Below, piece after piece: positions 1 to 41,109 of a stretch of DNA of 64,000 bases. The position numbers and the translations under genes are program-made. This stretch comes from Casuarius casuarius (taxonomy: Eukaryota > Chordata > Aves > Casuariiformes > Casuariidae). How positions within the stretch are numbered: position 1 is the first letter of the stretch; each line of letters begins with the position of its first letter. The stretch spans positions 1,561,793-1,625,792 of the forward strand of contig PTFA01000193.1 in assembly GCA_003342895.1 (NCBI GenBank), in the 5' to 3' direction. The notes beneath the pieces are model-generated. The model worked only from the letters and a program-made list of their open reading frames with translations. It did not search any database and had not been told where the DNA came from.

Positions 1-3000
1 AAAAAAAAAAGGTGAAGCAGAGAGCTGAGAAGTAGTAATGCTGAAAAAGGAAAAATATTTCAATTTCTTGATGCAAAAGAAGGCCCCTGCAGTTTAAAGC
101 TGCATACAACAATCTGTTGGATAATGAACTAAGGCTGGCCTCATCTTCACAGGCTGCACGTGAATATAGAATGAACGTTCTGATAAAAGGGAGTCAAACT
201 GAAGTCATTTCAAAAACGACAAAAGGGATTGTCTAAAAGGAAAGACTTTCATGAAACTGTAATAAACTTGCCTCAGACAGGGAAAGAGGAAATACCTCTT
301 TACAGGTTTCTGAATAGAGGTAGCATCCTTAAAGGGGAGAATTTTCTCAAATTACCCAGTCATATGTCACATGAAAGAAGGGATAAAACTAACCCTTCTT
401 TGGTTAAGGGGATGTGAGGTTCATTTTGCAAAAGAAATACTTTTCCTAAGGTAATAAGTGGCAGGCCCAGTACTTAAAAATTTCTCTAGGTTAATTTTAC
501 ATTACTGGAGACTTTCTTTGTAGAGAAAACAATTGCATTGACTTTCTGGTAGAAAGGAAGGACAAAATAATACAGCCCTGTCAGTGTGCTGCATGTTACT
601 TGAATGAAATACTTCAATGCAGAAGGAACAATTTCAGTCAAGAAGCATTTGTCCATTATTGTCTTGAAGAATTAAATCAAGTTAATTGCAATTAGGCTAA
701 AGTTAAAAGGAGAAGTTGCCTCCTTCCAGTTATCTCTTTATTACAGGCTTAAGCTTTTTGGAGGCAAGCTTTAAAGTTCTTGACTGTCTTTTCCTTATGC
801 TTTGTCTGCTCGTAATCTACTTGTTAAGCTGGGATCTGGGATTTCCTTGAGCACGTTGGACAAATCCATCGATGAAGTAGTACAAAATCCTTTCCAAATC
901 ACTTTGAGGCATAAATGCAGAGATGTCTTAAATCAAAATCTGTAATCAGTCTTTATGATAACCCATTGCAGAAGTGCACACAACATTAAAGCACCAAACT
1001 TGGATTTGCTTTCTTACTCATCCCTTAGGACAGCTTGTGTGAGTTGCTCTAAAAATTGGTTTATAAAGGCAATAGATTCACTGCACTTTCAGAGGAAATT
1101 AAAAGAGCTACATGTTTAATTCCTCTAAGTTCTCTCTGAAACATAAACATCGAGATCACTTTGAATGCCTTTCCTTAGATTTTTGAGAAATAGACACAAA
1201 TGGCCAGTGTCCAGTCTTTTTGAAAAAATCATCCAGAGAGATGCCAAATTGTGTTATTGCCCATGATCTTTTTATTCCTTCGTTTTGTTACAAATTAGAG
1301 GTTTAAAAGGGTACAATGAAGTGGAAAGATAGATAGTTTGTTTAGGTACCAGCAAGCAAAAGAATGGTTTTCATGCAGCCCTGAAAATCTTTTTGAGATG
1401 TCTAATTTTAACTAAGGCAGCTTTTGTCACTTAGCTGGTTCATGATCTAATATATATCTTGAGGTCAGGAATTTAATCTAAAAATTACCTTTGCTTAATT
1501 TCATCCAAACAGTTCTATTTATTTCCCTTAGACTGAACTTCTTAGAACAGCACAGCAAAAATGAAGGTCTGGAGCCTTCCTTCCAGACAGTCCTAATATA
1601 AAAAGATCATTTCTCCATCCGTTATGCCTAAGACAGGATTGTTTCGTCAGTAGTTGGCTGGAGGGCATTTTTATAGCTTATTATCCCTATGCTGTTTGTT
1701 GCTTTCTTTCCTTATTGCTCATTTAAAATGAGAGCTCTCTAAAACTTGCTTCATTTTGATGTCTTTCTGTAGTAAATTCTTTCTCTTCTCACATCTGAGA
1801 AAACATCTTTGGTAAAGTTATGTGTAAATTACCCACCTGCAGATTATTGTTGCTCTGATTGGGAAGCTCGTTTGTCATGATCAATTATGTGCTTACAGTA
1901 CTGCTGCAGGAATACTGTGTACTCACAGTGATTGCATGGGTCCCTTTGAACTGCATTCTTGACCACTAGGCCTGCCAGATATTTCCTCTAGCTAAAGAGC
2001 ATTTCCTGGCCACATTTTTTTGAAGTTCCTAGATATATGATTGCCTATTGTCTAAGGCTTTCACAGATGGCTTAATCTACTCCAATCACATAAATTGTGC
2101 AGCAGAAATTATGGAGCCTTATCAGAGCAGATTTTTCCCTTTTATTTTTATCTTTGTGACCTAAATTGGGATTTGAACTTTGATCTCCAGAGTTGAAAGT
2201 TCAACATGTTGACTCTTCTATGATACTAGCATCTTCTGAGTTTACAGCATAATGCACAGGTTATATGGTTAGTGTTTTTAACCATCTGTCAAGATGGATG
2301 GTGACCCTTTCGTGCTTTAAAGGATGACACAGTTAATTTGCTGGTAATTTCATAGTAAAGGCTGACTTTTTGCAAAAGTAGATACTATATCTGTTTCTCT
2401 TTTCTGCCAAGAAAAAAATCATGCTTGCTTTGAGAATGCACAAAGAAAATTAGCTTTAGTTCAGATTAATATGCTGTTAGCAAAAGTCTGAAATCGAGTC
2501 TATGCAATATTAAAGATGGATTAAACTTTTCATATAGTTAAAATATATCTCAATGTCTGCTATGTCAATGACAATTTATAAAAAATACAATATTGTTTTC
2601 ACCCCTTTCCTTCTCTTTCTCCTCCAGCACTTTCTCCACTGTTCCTTTTATTCCTCATGGTGCTGTGTTCACATGTCATCCCCTTATTGTCCACACTAGC
2701 TGCTTCATCTTCCATGTGGAAAGTTATCAGATTTCTTGTGCTCTGCTTAGTCTCCTGAGGACTTTAAGTGTGAGAGATAGAAAAGGAATTACCTATTTAT
2801 CTGTTCGTTATATATGTCTATACATTGCAAGAAAAAAAAAAAAAAAGAATAGCTGCTCTTTGTCACAGGTAATATGAAATAGTCAGATCAGTTGGGTCAG
2901 GTATATTTCTGCCTGTTTTGTACAGTTTTGACAAAGTAAAACAACTGCAAATGCACCATAGTTCAGCTCTATGTCCATCCAGACGTGGATGTTGTGTGAA

Positions 3001-3448
3001 ACTTTGTGTGAATAGAATTGATCTTGCAGTACGTGCAACTTACTGCCTATAAATTCCCCATCTTCATTGTCTGTGACTAGGAAAAGCATGCTACCTGCAG
3101 ATTTCTTCTACCTAGGACAAGATAGAAGGAACAAGTGAAACGTTACTTCCCTGACGACATCTGCTGGCAGAATAAGCTGATAGTTGGGTTCTGTATAATG
3201 GGGTATTCCGTGATGCTCCTTTATTTTAAAGTCAGATGAAGGAGAACTTACTAATAGCAAGACAAGTGGCTGAGATAGGCTCTGTAGTGGTAGAAGAAGA
3301 AGAATTAAGTGGATGTGATGCCTACCACAATCACAAATTGTACTAATGATTTGTGTGGGCTTTAAAATCATTATATGGTGCAATCATGTGCTTTGTTATA
3401 TATGTCAAAGTTTCATAGTGAAGTAACCTTTTGTTCTCTCTTGTGCAG
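1..3448 (+). other. MAP3K3 intron, no gene seen
   Basis: AT-rich intronic sequence upstream of the first visible MAP3K3 exon. I looked for an exon encoding the human N-terminus (EALNSIMNDL, MPGYETMKNKD) and found none, so the intron should extend beyond the window start. Only short runs of A/T and random short open frames are present. Confidence 0.7.
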
Positions 3449-31353
<27,905 letters not shown>

Positions 31354-32424
31354 ATTACCTCCCTTGCTAGCAGCTCCTGCTGGGCTTTCAGTGCCCCTGT
31401 CTGGTCTAGTTGCAACTGCCCGTCGTGGTGCTGCATCTTCAAAATGCCAACTCAGCTGTCCTAGTCCTTTGGGGAAGTTGTGCCAAGGAACCTAGGGTCT
31501 GCTCTTGTGCCTGATACCTTTGTTTGCTGGACTAATGGTTATTCTACCAACAGCTGTCCAAACAGAGCTGATTTTTTTGTCCTAGCTATCTTGATGTGAA
31601 ATTGCAGCTGGCTGCATGTTTTCTGCAGGCCAAAGAATGGGGATCTAAAAGTGTCTCACTGGTTGAACATAGAAGAAATCTGGACCAAAGTGGGAACTGG
31701 AAAAGCTGCGCTCTTCAGAGTAGAAATGTGCAACAGCCATCCAGATCAGCCCTCCACAAGTGGCTGCACGGTGTGGGCCACTGTTTTCCAGACTGCTAGG
31801 GCTTTTGAGGCATCTGTAGTGCAAGAATCCAGCAAAAAGCCATGTGTCATTGAGCATGTGCTCGCTATATAATTATATATTTTTCTTCTTAAGTATTCAG
31901 CATCTGAAGGTGTTCAGAAAATATTGATTCAAAAGTATGTGAATAGTGTTATTTTATAATGAAACCATGGATTTGGGGATGGGGGTGAGGGAGGTCTTTA
32001 TAGCTAAATGTCAGGATAATCAGAAAAGTTTCAGCAGAATGCAATCACTCCAGGGCCTACGATAAGGGGTCTCCCACTGACATTAGAAAATCCAGAGCTT
32101 GATTTCCACGGCTTGACCTGTTCTAGCATTAGGACAGTGTTGGTTAGTTTGTGTCCTCATAGCCAAAAAAAATCTGTGTTCCTGCTTCATCTCCCTAGGA
32201 CTGCTGGTTTTAAACAAAACCTTTCTGGAAGGGAGTCTGCAGGACAGCTTTCTGTTGCACCTGTCTTTTCAGCTGGTAAATTTTTACCATCCCTTAAACC
32301 AAAGATAATTTACCTGGTGCCCAAGAACTAAGTTTGGGAAAACCTTATTTGTTTCCACTAGTCCAGGCCCTAAAAAAAAGTTAGGAAAATGAGTTACCTT
32401 TTTTTTCTCTTGAGGAGAATTTGC

Positions 32425-32456
32425 TGGGCACTAGTTTACGTGGGCACTAGTTTACG
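32425..32456 (+). repeat. 16-bp tandem duplication in MAP3K3 3' UTR
   Basis: The unit tgggcactagtttacg occurs twice without a gap. It looks like a simple replication-slippage duplication. The unit contains the palindrome ACTAGT. Confidence 0.9.
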
Positions 32457-34338
32457 TAGGCACACTTGGATGGAATCAAGCTCAACCCTTCAGTGTGTGT
32501 GTTTTTGTTTTACAGATGTGCAAGTGTTCATTTAACGTTTCTGTAAAATGTTATGGCCCTATTTAGATAAGTTTTTTTTTTTTTACAAGTTAAGTCAAAC
32601 AGTGAAACAAAGGTAGGGAACATTTGTAATGCTAGCGTATTTCTAAAATTAACTGACCAAGAAGAAAGTTGTGGAGATCCCCTTAGAGGTACCAGCAAAA
32701 TGTATGCAAGTCATTTTGCGTTCCAAGCGTACCATAATTGAGTTCCTGAAGGCTTACTAGCGTCAAATACTGTATGTTGATTGGTGCACTAATAGGCTTG
32801 GTTTCACTGATAAAGCAGTGTTTTTTAAGCACTGAGGATCCATGGATTAATTATAAGGTATCTGTGTGAAAAGAAACTGGGAAAAGCAAACTTCTTAGCC
32901 AAAAATTTGCTTTACAGAGCAGAATTAAAGGTGCTCTGCACTACTATTGGAAACCATGTTAAGAGTCCACATAGCGCAAAAAAAAAAAAGCTTGAAAATT
33001 GCTTTTGTAGTGCAGTAAAATTAACAGACGTTCATTTTAAGTGAACGCTCATAGCAGGCTAAGGGGAACTTTAATGAAACAAAGCTCCTTGAGCACATGA
33101 TAAATAATGTGTTGAATTTAAAGACGAAAACAAAGCCCTGAGAGGGTATAACAATCTGAAGTGGTTTTTTCTGTGCCAACCTCAGAGCAGTGTATAATCA
33201 GTGAAAGCAAGGTAGCGTTTAGCTGGTTTCACTTTCGGGCTCTCCTGCACTACTACGAGGACGCACTGTTTAGGTTGCAGGCACTTAGGGGAATTTTTTT
33301 GTGAAAGCCCTTGTTCCGTAATTTATTTAATTCCAGTGAAAGCACTTCCATTGATCTTTACAAAGCCTGGAACTTGATCCCAAATTGTCAAGACATGTGG
33401 CCTGACTTCTGGCCTGCACTTCGTTGTCACTTGCACCGGAGGGAAGTGAGGGCATAACACTACTATTCTGTTTTAGGGAGCGTTTTACACCGCTTTGCTG
33501 TGGCCGCGTATGCTGCAGAGGAATGTGAAATCATTCCTGTGGTCTCGACAGAAGTAGGGTGGTCAGCACTCCGGTGGGGCCCGGTAGCACTCTTCAAGCC
33601 TTGCAACTAGCACCTGAATATACCAAAGATGGGAATCTTCTCTTCATCAGAGTGTAACCTGCAGGCAGGCCGCAGCAGTCGAGACCGACGTATCGGTCCT
33701 GTCTGCACGGGTTTCTCTGTACCCTTGGCTTGTCCTCACCAAGTTGAGACCTTCATCCACGGTCTTTCCTTGCTATCCTATGCCTTGCATTTTGGGAGAA
33801 TAGGGCATGAGGAAACGGTGTAACTTTTAATGTTTCAAAGCAACTAAATCCTCAGGATCTGTTGTGGCTTTTACCTCATATGTATCATGGAAGGCTGTTC
33901 CAGAGCAGAGCAAAGAGCATCTGATGGGCTCAGTCCTTTCCCCACCAGAGCTCCCAGCCCTATCCCAGAGCTTTGGAAATTCCCACCACCTATGCTGAAA
34001 TGTGCCTACTCTGTGTATACACTTGTATTCCAGTCTGTATTAATGAAAGTAAATAGCAGTTGTACAGCGACAGAGAACATGGGGTGCCAGCTTGGACTTC
34101 TCGTATTCCAGTACCTGACCCAATGCCACCCGTTCGGCACAGGAACAAGCCAAAGCATTACTTGTATGTTTGGAGATGCACTTTTATGAATGTAGTTTAT
34201 ATCGCTCTTTTTTTAGCTCTTTTTACATCATGTAAACGGTGATGCCTCATACTTTTTTTATTTATATCGTAAAAGATCATATTTGGTGATTTTTATATAT
34301 ATCGACTCGACTGTTACGGGGTAGGGGGGAGGATGGGA

Positions 34339-34344
34339 AATAAA
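34339..34344 (+). terminator. Polyadenylation signal AATAAA for MAP3K3
   Basis: A canonical AATAAA hexamer 3.0 kb after the MAP3K3 stop, following a T-rich region. It is the best candidate for the main 3' end of the gene. Cleavage is expected 10-30 nt downstream. Confidence 0.55.
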
Positions 34345-35798
34345 TTTGACGCCTTTATGAATTTAAAAAGGAAAAAAAGCAGCTGGTTTTGCAGAGAATT
34401 TGCTGATGGTTTATAACGAGTAGAGCCAAGCCAAAATGCACTCTTTGTTTCCTCACAGCCCTCTTAATTGTGGAAAAGGAAGATCTGGATTCCTAAGTGC
34501 ACTTCTATGGTGAATAAACTTGGGGCCTGCATTTATACCACAGTCTCCTAACATGGCTCTGGCTGCAAAGAAGTTTGAAATGGACAGAAATGTGATTATA
34601 CCCTTAAACTGAATTACATCTGGCCTCTTTATCCTGGCAGAACTGGGAAAAAAACTGCGAATAAACTCCTTTAGTGTGGAGGAGGAGTGCCAGGCTGACA
34701 ATAAGCTATTGTGTCCACTCCAAATGTCATTTTGCATTTTCAGCTGTTCCGTCCAGAGAGGGAGATACAGTGAATATTGCATATTGGGATCCTCAATGGA
34801 AAGCACTGCAGAAATGGAGAATATTCTGTGTGGGGGGAAAAAAAAATCCAATAGCTGACCATTATTCTGAAACAGTTGAGACTCTGAGCTGGGCAGGGAA
34901 ATGCCTGAAATTCCCATTAGAAAGGAGCTGGAGTGAGTGGGGGATTCAGCTGTCCCTGAGCTTGTTAGGAAACAAACCATTGGCATTTTGGTCTTGGTGT
35001 GACGATTCTGTGCATTCCAGGTTATTTGCTTGTTCTCCAGTAAATCTGATCTTTGCCTATTGTAGTTGCTGTAGCTTGCAGCAATTTGAGTTTTTTCTTT
35101 TTTTTTAATTCATATTTTTGGGGTAGTATTCCAAAGGACTCAAAGATGCTGCAAACAGTTCCCTTTGCCATTAGTTACCAAAACAAATTGACCCAGAGGG
35201 AAATTGGTACCTGCTCAGGTGACACACGTTATTTCCAAGTGCCAAGAGAGCCAAGATAACTTGTGAAACCTCAGTAAATATATATCCCTGCTGTACAAGC
35301 TTTCCCTGGTAGGCAAAGGCCAGATATCAAGAGCTGTACAGGGTGGGGGGCTGAATGAGTTCCCAGTGACTGGTGCTTAGGGTAGTAGCTGCTGGATGGA
35401 AAGGTTTTTATGTATTTGGATGTGTATGGTCCTGTGGCTGTCACCTTGGTATCTGCCCTTGGAGCTGGGAATATTCAGCCTGCGTCTTTAATTTTCAGAG
35501 AAAAATAGGTGTCCTCTGTGATTTAGTGCTGTTTGGGCTTCAGATCTTCAAACCCCAGCCTCGTTTAGGAGCAAATCCTACTGAGCAGCTCTGAATTTCC
35601 CAGTGGGAAAGGTAGCTGTGCCTAGGAGACAGTTCAGAAGTGAAGAAAAGGACCTTGTTATCTGTGGATACAAGTCTGACGTAAACTGTGCAGAGCAGGG
35701 AGAAATTGCTTTAACCTGGATTGCGCAGAAGACCTTGAACCAGTAGTCTATATATACCGACCGGGGGCTTGCAGTGCAAAGCCAGGCCAATGTATCGT

Positions 35799-35813
35799 TT
35801 TATTTACAATAAA
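35799..35813. terminator. Overlapping polyadenylation hexamers on both strands
   Basis: AATAAA lies at 35808-35813 on the plus strand, and its reverse complement at 35799-35804 gives AATAAA on the minus strand. The site could end a long MAP3K3 transcript or an extended LIMD2 read-through, or be chance in AT-rich DNA. Confidence 0.25.
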
Positions 35814-38800
35814 ATTATCATTTATATGAAAGCCTTTTGGGTGGTTGTTTGCAATTCAGTATCTTACTTCCTGTGCAAGTGGTGCCTCTGGATAAGTGAA
35901 TAAGTCAGTTAACTAGCCCCCCTCCTAACCAAGGGGCTGACCTTGACTGAGGGGAGAATTTTTTCCTTTCAGGAATTTATTCTTTGGGACAGATGGAGAA
36001 GTGTCCTATTTGTGAAGCGTTGCTTCTTGGATCGGGTAAGTGTGCATCCTCTACAAGGCTGGCTGGCTGGATGCTTCCACTATCCCTGATGTCAGTGTGT
36101 GTAAAAATAGCAATGACCTCATTTCACCTTGCAGGAAAGTAGCTGGACTGGTTTATTGGTTCTTCATGTGAAGATCCTGCTGACGGAGAGCAGAAGCTGA
36201 GTTTTGCATTTGGATTGTGCTATGGTAGTGACTTCTGTAGTCCAGGCACAGCTCTGTAAATGTTCTCGATTCATCAGTGCCTAACAGGAGTCGTCATCAG
36301 GTAGGGAGAAAGGACTCGGGTCCCTTAATAACAAGACCATGAGGCCATGGTTAGCATTTCCACAATGTCTGATGGCCTGGTGTGCTTTGCTACAGCTGGG
36401 AACTCTCTAGGGAAACCCCAGAGTAGCTTGCTAATCCTTTGAATGTGCTATCTAGTCTTTCTAGAAAGCAAAAACTGAGAAGCAAAGCCTTTGCACTTCA
36501 GGCAAACTGTAGATATAACGAGCTCCATGTCCAGAACTAAAGCCTCCTGGCAGAAGTGGAGGAATCCACGTAGTCCTGCCTTGAGTGCACTGGGGATTTG
36601 GGAGGAGATAAGCTTAGCTGTCCCAGAGTAGGGCAAGGGAATGGATGACCATGTTTCCCAATATTTTTAGGCTTGATTATTTTTGTTTGTTTTGCTGTAT
36701 ACTATCTTAGGAAAGGACAGAAATAGTGCTCCTATAAAATTCCTCTAAACTCCTTGCTCAAATGCTCTTTTTTCCTGGTACTGTTCTGTCTTTTTATGCA
36801 CTTCCTTGTCTTCAGTCACTTGAGCAGCGGTTTGAATACCAGCATGTTCCCTTGAGATGGTGGCCACAACCTTCCCCGTAATCCCTTTTCCCAGGCCAGT
36901 GTGTAGCTAGTTACTATGCCAATTAAATGTTGAAATACTTGTTAATGTAAAGTATAAACAGATAGGAATAAATGGGGTAACAGGCTGATGCAATAGAAAC
37001 TCCTGCAGATGCAACAGCTACATGCGTGGCACTTGTGCGCTGTCCCAGAGCAGATGAGAACCAGACAACTGAAGCTGTCTCAGACCAAAAATGTTGTGTG
37101 GCCCTAGAAATAACCACCTCCCGCTGTTTTCTAATGCCCTCTTTGTGTGTGTTAGAACCTGAAAATCCTGCTTTTGCTGAAGGAGGAGCTTAGAAACTCA
37201 TAGGCCCTGAAAACCAATTACCTTTACTTTAGGAGGTTCTTCCCACAGCTGGTGCCTTCATTCCCCTTTCTACTGAGTGTGTTCAGTGGTAACTTTTGCT
37301 TTATGAATCTGAGATTCACACCTTAGGCCTGTACGAGGGCCTGTTTTCTCCTGGACTCCCCTCCCACTCACCCCTCTCAAAAGTGTGTGGCTCTACAGTA
37401 ATCCTCTTTTCCATCGATACTGAGTTGCGTGGTCCTGACTTGTATCTTCACCGTGCCTATCCTTCGGTGGTGTTCGAGCAGGGGCTGGGAAATGGCTGGA
37501 AGCTTGGGTTGAGGGTGAAAATGCTCAGCCACAAAAAAAATGCCTAATGCACAAAAGCAGCTAAAAAACATCCACTGCTTTTGGTTTCTGGTCATTTCTG
37601 TTGCATGCAACAGTGATGCATAGTGTGGCTGCGGGGAGGGTGACTTCAAGGTAAGCTTTCTCTTTAAATCCAGTGTGAAGCAGTTCTGAAGCAATTGTAG
37701 CTTCAAATCTTCAAAGAGGCTGGTTATACTACACTACTCTGGCTGTCGGGATAGTGAAGTCTAATCTAGGAACCATGTTTTCTGAATTTAATACTGCTTG
37801 GGTGTGGGTGTGTTGCATTATATCTAGGAAATGCTGGCATGGTTAGCTGTCATGTCACTTGTTCTTCTGGTGCTGATCTCTGCCTAATGCTCTGTATCTT
37901 GTCCAAAACTGGACATCTGGATGGTATAGATATAGATGGATTCTTAATAATTTTTCCCCCAAATTATCTTTCATTGCATGAATCTCCTGGCTTGGATTTT
38001 AGGCTCTGTAGAAGGTTAGTTCTGCAGCTAAAAGGCAGGTAGGTAACGTGGAAGCCTTGAGCTTGTGTGGAAACGTAAAAGAAAATTGTGCATAAAATAA
38101 ATACAGGTTACTTAGTGCTCATCGGTCCTACTGTTTCTTGAGTGGCAAGACAAGACCCTGTGTGGTGCTTTGGAGGAAAGGAAGTGCAGGTGGCAATGTG
38201 CCATTTTCTATGCCTCAGATTAATGGCCAGTTTAAGTGTTGCAGTAGTCATCAATATACCCTGGAAAAGCCTTTGCGCTGCTCTTAGAGCAGCTGGTCTT
38301 GAGCTCTCACTCTGCTGCCTTGTAGCCTGACCATGTGCTGCTTTGGTGGCAGCTCTTGCTGCTTATCCAGCTCCTCTGCTGGGGATATTTTTCCCTGGAG
38401 CTGCTGCTCTGCTTGCTCTGTGCCGGAGCAGCATGTCGAAGCCACAACAGGGACTAGGATGCAACTCGAAAGGATCTTCAAGTAGTTCATCTCGGTACGA
38501 CTGGGTGCAAGCTCTCTGCAGCCTCCTCCAGTAGGCCTGTAGGCAGCATCTTTCTCCCTCGCTCTTGCTCCGCTTGCCAAATGCTGCTGGCTTCTTTCTG
38601 AACCCAGCTGTCTGCACAGCTTCTGTCTGCGTCGTTCGGAAATGTCTTTGTCCCAGGCTGGCGCCGGGTGCCGCTGCGCGGTGCTGCCGTGGGCCGCTGT
38701 GCAGTGCTGCCGAGCTTCACCAGGGGGAGCGCGGGATGCTTTCCTCCCCCCGGCTTCTCCGAGGGGATGGCGGGCTTCTGGCCTCGGAAATTTGGAATAA

Positions 38801-39782
38801 AAAGCTGTAATTTGGGGCAGTTATGGCCACTGACAAGCTGTGGTCCTGCTCCGTGGTGCTTTCCCTGCTGGATCGTGCAGCCTGGCCCCTGGTGGAGTCT
38901 GAGCATCCTGACCGTGGTCCTGGTAACTGAGTGCACACAGCACCGGCACGTCACCGGCTTGGGCTGCTGGTGGAGGGAGGCTGTTAGCGGCTGGAATTAG
39001 AAACGATGGCACCTGTGTTTAAAGAGTGAGATTTGAAGCAAGAGTGTTGCAGTGAGAAGTGACGGGGTCTGCTCTGAAACGGGACTTTTGTGTGCGTTGC
39101 CCAAAAGGTGCGTTAAGGGATGGATGGCTCAAAAAGGAGGTTTCCCGTCCCAGGAGAATGCGACTTGCTCTCATCCTGCCAAGAGCAACTCCCTAAGTCC
39201 CCGGATCTTAGCTAAACATTAGGGGCAAAGAGACAATGTTCTGGGCTTGTTTTTTTAAGCCTGTGGTTTACTAAAACATCATAACCAGACAAATTTCAGG
39301 CTGGGGTTTGTGTACTGCCTCCTCTCCCGATACTCCCTGGGAAAGCGGGCTTTGTCGTTTGTGCATCATCTTTCAAATGTATCAGGCACATGAGATAAGC
39401 TCAAAGCGTTGTTTAAAACATCTCCCCATGTGTGTTAGTGCTGCAGCTTCCCTGTGGGCAGAGCCTGGCGTGTTAATCAGGGAAGCAGGGGCTGCCGTCA
39501 GCTGCATTGAACCTGTGCAGAAAACAACCCTACAACAGGCTGGAGGTTCAGCCCCTCTCGTGCTTGTACATGCTGCCTGTGTTTCTGCTCTATCACCGAG
39601 ACTGGGTTGTGCCCATAGGAGAAAGGGGTATAGGAAAGTGAGTCGACTGAAAATACTGGTTGCTGCCTTTTTTTGAAACAAAATCCCAAGCCTCAATGTT
39701 TAGGAGGGAGGAAAGAAATGCATCATCACCATCGTTGTTCTTAACTTCCCTTTCTTTAACCAAAGGCCCAACGTTTAGAACT

Positions 39783-39820
39783 TGGGGGGGGGGAGGGGGG
39801 TTCTCCCTCCCCCACCCCCA
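39783..39820 (+). repeat. G-run followed by C-rich run
   Basis: A run of G, one A and a further G-run (39783-39800) is followed within 3 bases by a pyrimidine block rich in C (39801-39820). Such a block could form a G-quadruplex or a GC hairpin. No gene is associated. Confidence 0.7.
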
Positions 39821-39835
39821 AATCATCGCGCATCA

Positions 39836-39841
39836 TTTATT
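39836..39841 (-). terminator. Canonical AATAAA on minus strand, possible distal LIMD2 poly(A) site
   Basis: TTTATT on the plus strand reads AATAAA on the minus strand, 1.9 kb after the LIMD2 stop. It is the first canonical hexamer I find in that direction. It could be chance. Confidence 0.3.
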
Positions 39842-41109
39842 AAGCTTTGTATATAATTTCCCTGCCGTGCAGCAAAGAGCAGCCCCCTGCCAGCGTGAGA
39901 GAACTGGGAAGTGAAGCCAGCGAGAAGCAGGAAGCGAAATCGAGGAGTCTGCTCATTTTCTGCGCCGCCGCGGCCGGAGGGAAGGGGCCGGGACCCAGGC
40001 AGCATCACAAGACGCTCTGCGCAGAGCGGCAAGCGCTCGCTGGTTTTGTGTTTGTTGCATCGAACCATACGGGGCCGGGCGGGAAGCGGCTTTTGTTACG
40101 GTGTCGCTGCCGCCTGCGCGTCGCTGTGGGATGGAGTCGGCAGCACCTGTGTGATCGGGGCAGGCAAAGCGCTTTGGGAGGCCGAAGCTGCTGCCCTGAG
40201 CCTCGCCAGGGTCTGTCCGTGTAAAGTCCCCGCTGCGCTGGCATCGTAAATCCCCCGGCAGTCCCTGCCCGGAAGAGTTTGCAATCTGACAGATGTGGGA
40301 TAAAAAAAAAAAAAGCCTTTTTAAAAATCTTTTAACCTAAAGAGGGAGATAACGTGTGCAGCAGGAGGGACTTCAGGCCCCTGGAGCGTGCGTCTTCCCG
40401 GGGTGACTGCAGCCTGCTTTGCCGGCCCCGGAGAGCTGCGGAGGTGCTGGCTGGCGGCTGGGACGTGCCCGGGGCCCAGGGAGGACCACAGCACCGGCGG
40501 GCTGGGTTACGTCCACATCTGTCCATGCACTTGTTCCTCCAGGGACTCCATGGGCTGCCGGCGGTCGTCTCTGTGCCCGCTGGCTGCTGGTTTCGTGGCT
40601 GCGTGCGATTCTCGCAGCGGGGCTGGGGACGGGCAGGACTTGCTCAGCGGGCGCTGATGTTAGCAGGCGGCGAGGGGGCCGGAGCTGTTGCTGTTTCTCT
40701 CTGCTGTTTGCCCTTTCAAGCCGCTTTTCAAATTGTGTGGGAAGGAGGGAGGTAAATAATAGTTAAAACGGACCCACCTGCTTTCCCTGCACCAGGCTCT
40801 CCAGCCTGGAGGTCTCGGTGGGCTCGTTAATTCGCATGGGCCGTCCTGTCCGAGCATCGCAGCCTGCGGCTGGGCCTGACCCAAACTGGCCCCCGCGTTG
40901 CACCGGCGGCTGATGGGGGGGCCGCTGCGGCTGAGCGCGGGCTAGCGAGGCCGGTGTCAGTCTGCCTCGGTTGTAACGTTATACACATAACCCGGGACTG
41001 GTTGTTCTGCTCCTCCGTGGGCAGAGGCTCTTTCGCAGTAGCTGGCTGGCAGGAGGCAGTCGTAACCCCTGCGCCCGCCTCCCCGGCCCCCGGGAACACA
41101 GGACAAGAC

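Larger units (their letters stand above)
31354..34362 (+). other. MAP3K3: MAP3K3 3' UTR (predicted)
   Basis: AT-rich non-coding sequence that follows the TGA with no further splice-linked coding sequence. It ends just after an AATAAA at 34339-34344, preceded by a T/A-rich stretch (34250-34305). It contains a 16-bp direct duplication at 32425-32456. The end point is inferred from the signal, not observed. A second AATAAA at 35808 would allow a longer form. Confidence 0.6.
34363..41109. other. Intergenic region between convergent MAP3K3 and LIMD2
   Basis: I see no supported gene. The left part (to about 38.2 kb) is AT-rich with scattered polyadenylation-like hexamers. From about 38.3 kb the sequence becomes GC-rich, with many chance open frames on both strands but no recognisable protein domain. 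A G-run/C-run block lies at 39783-39820. A CCAAT motif (41204) near a TATA-like element (41218) sits close to the LIMD2 3' end without a downstream gene. Confidence 0.6.

Noticed and set aside
1..3448. N-terminal MAP3K3 coding exons
   Set aside because: I searched for sequence encoding the conserved human N-terminus and found none, so the exons should lie upstream of the window.
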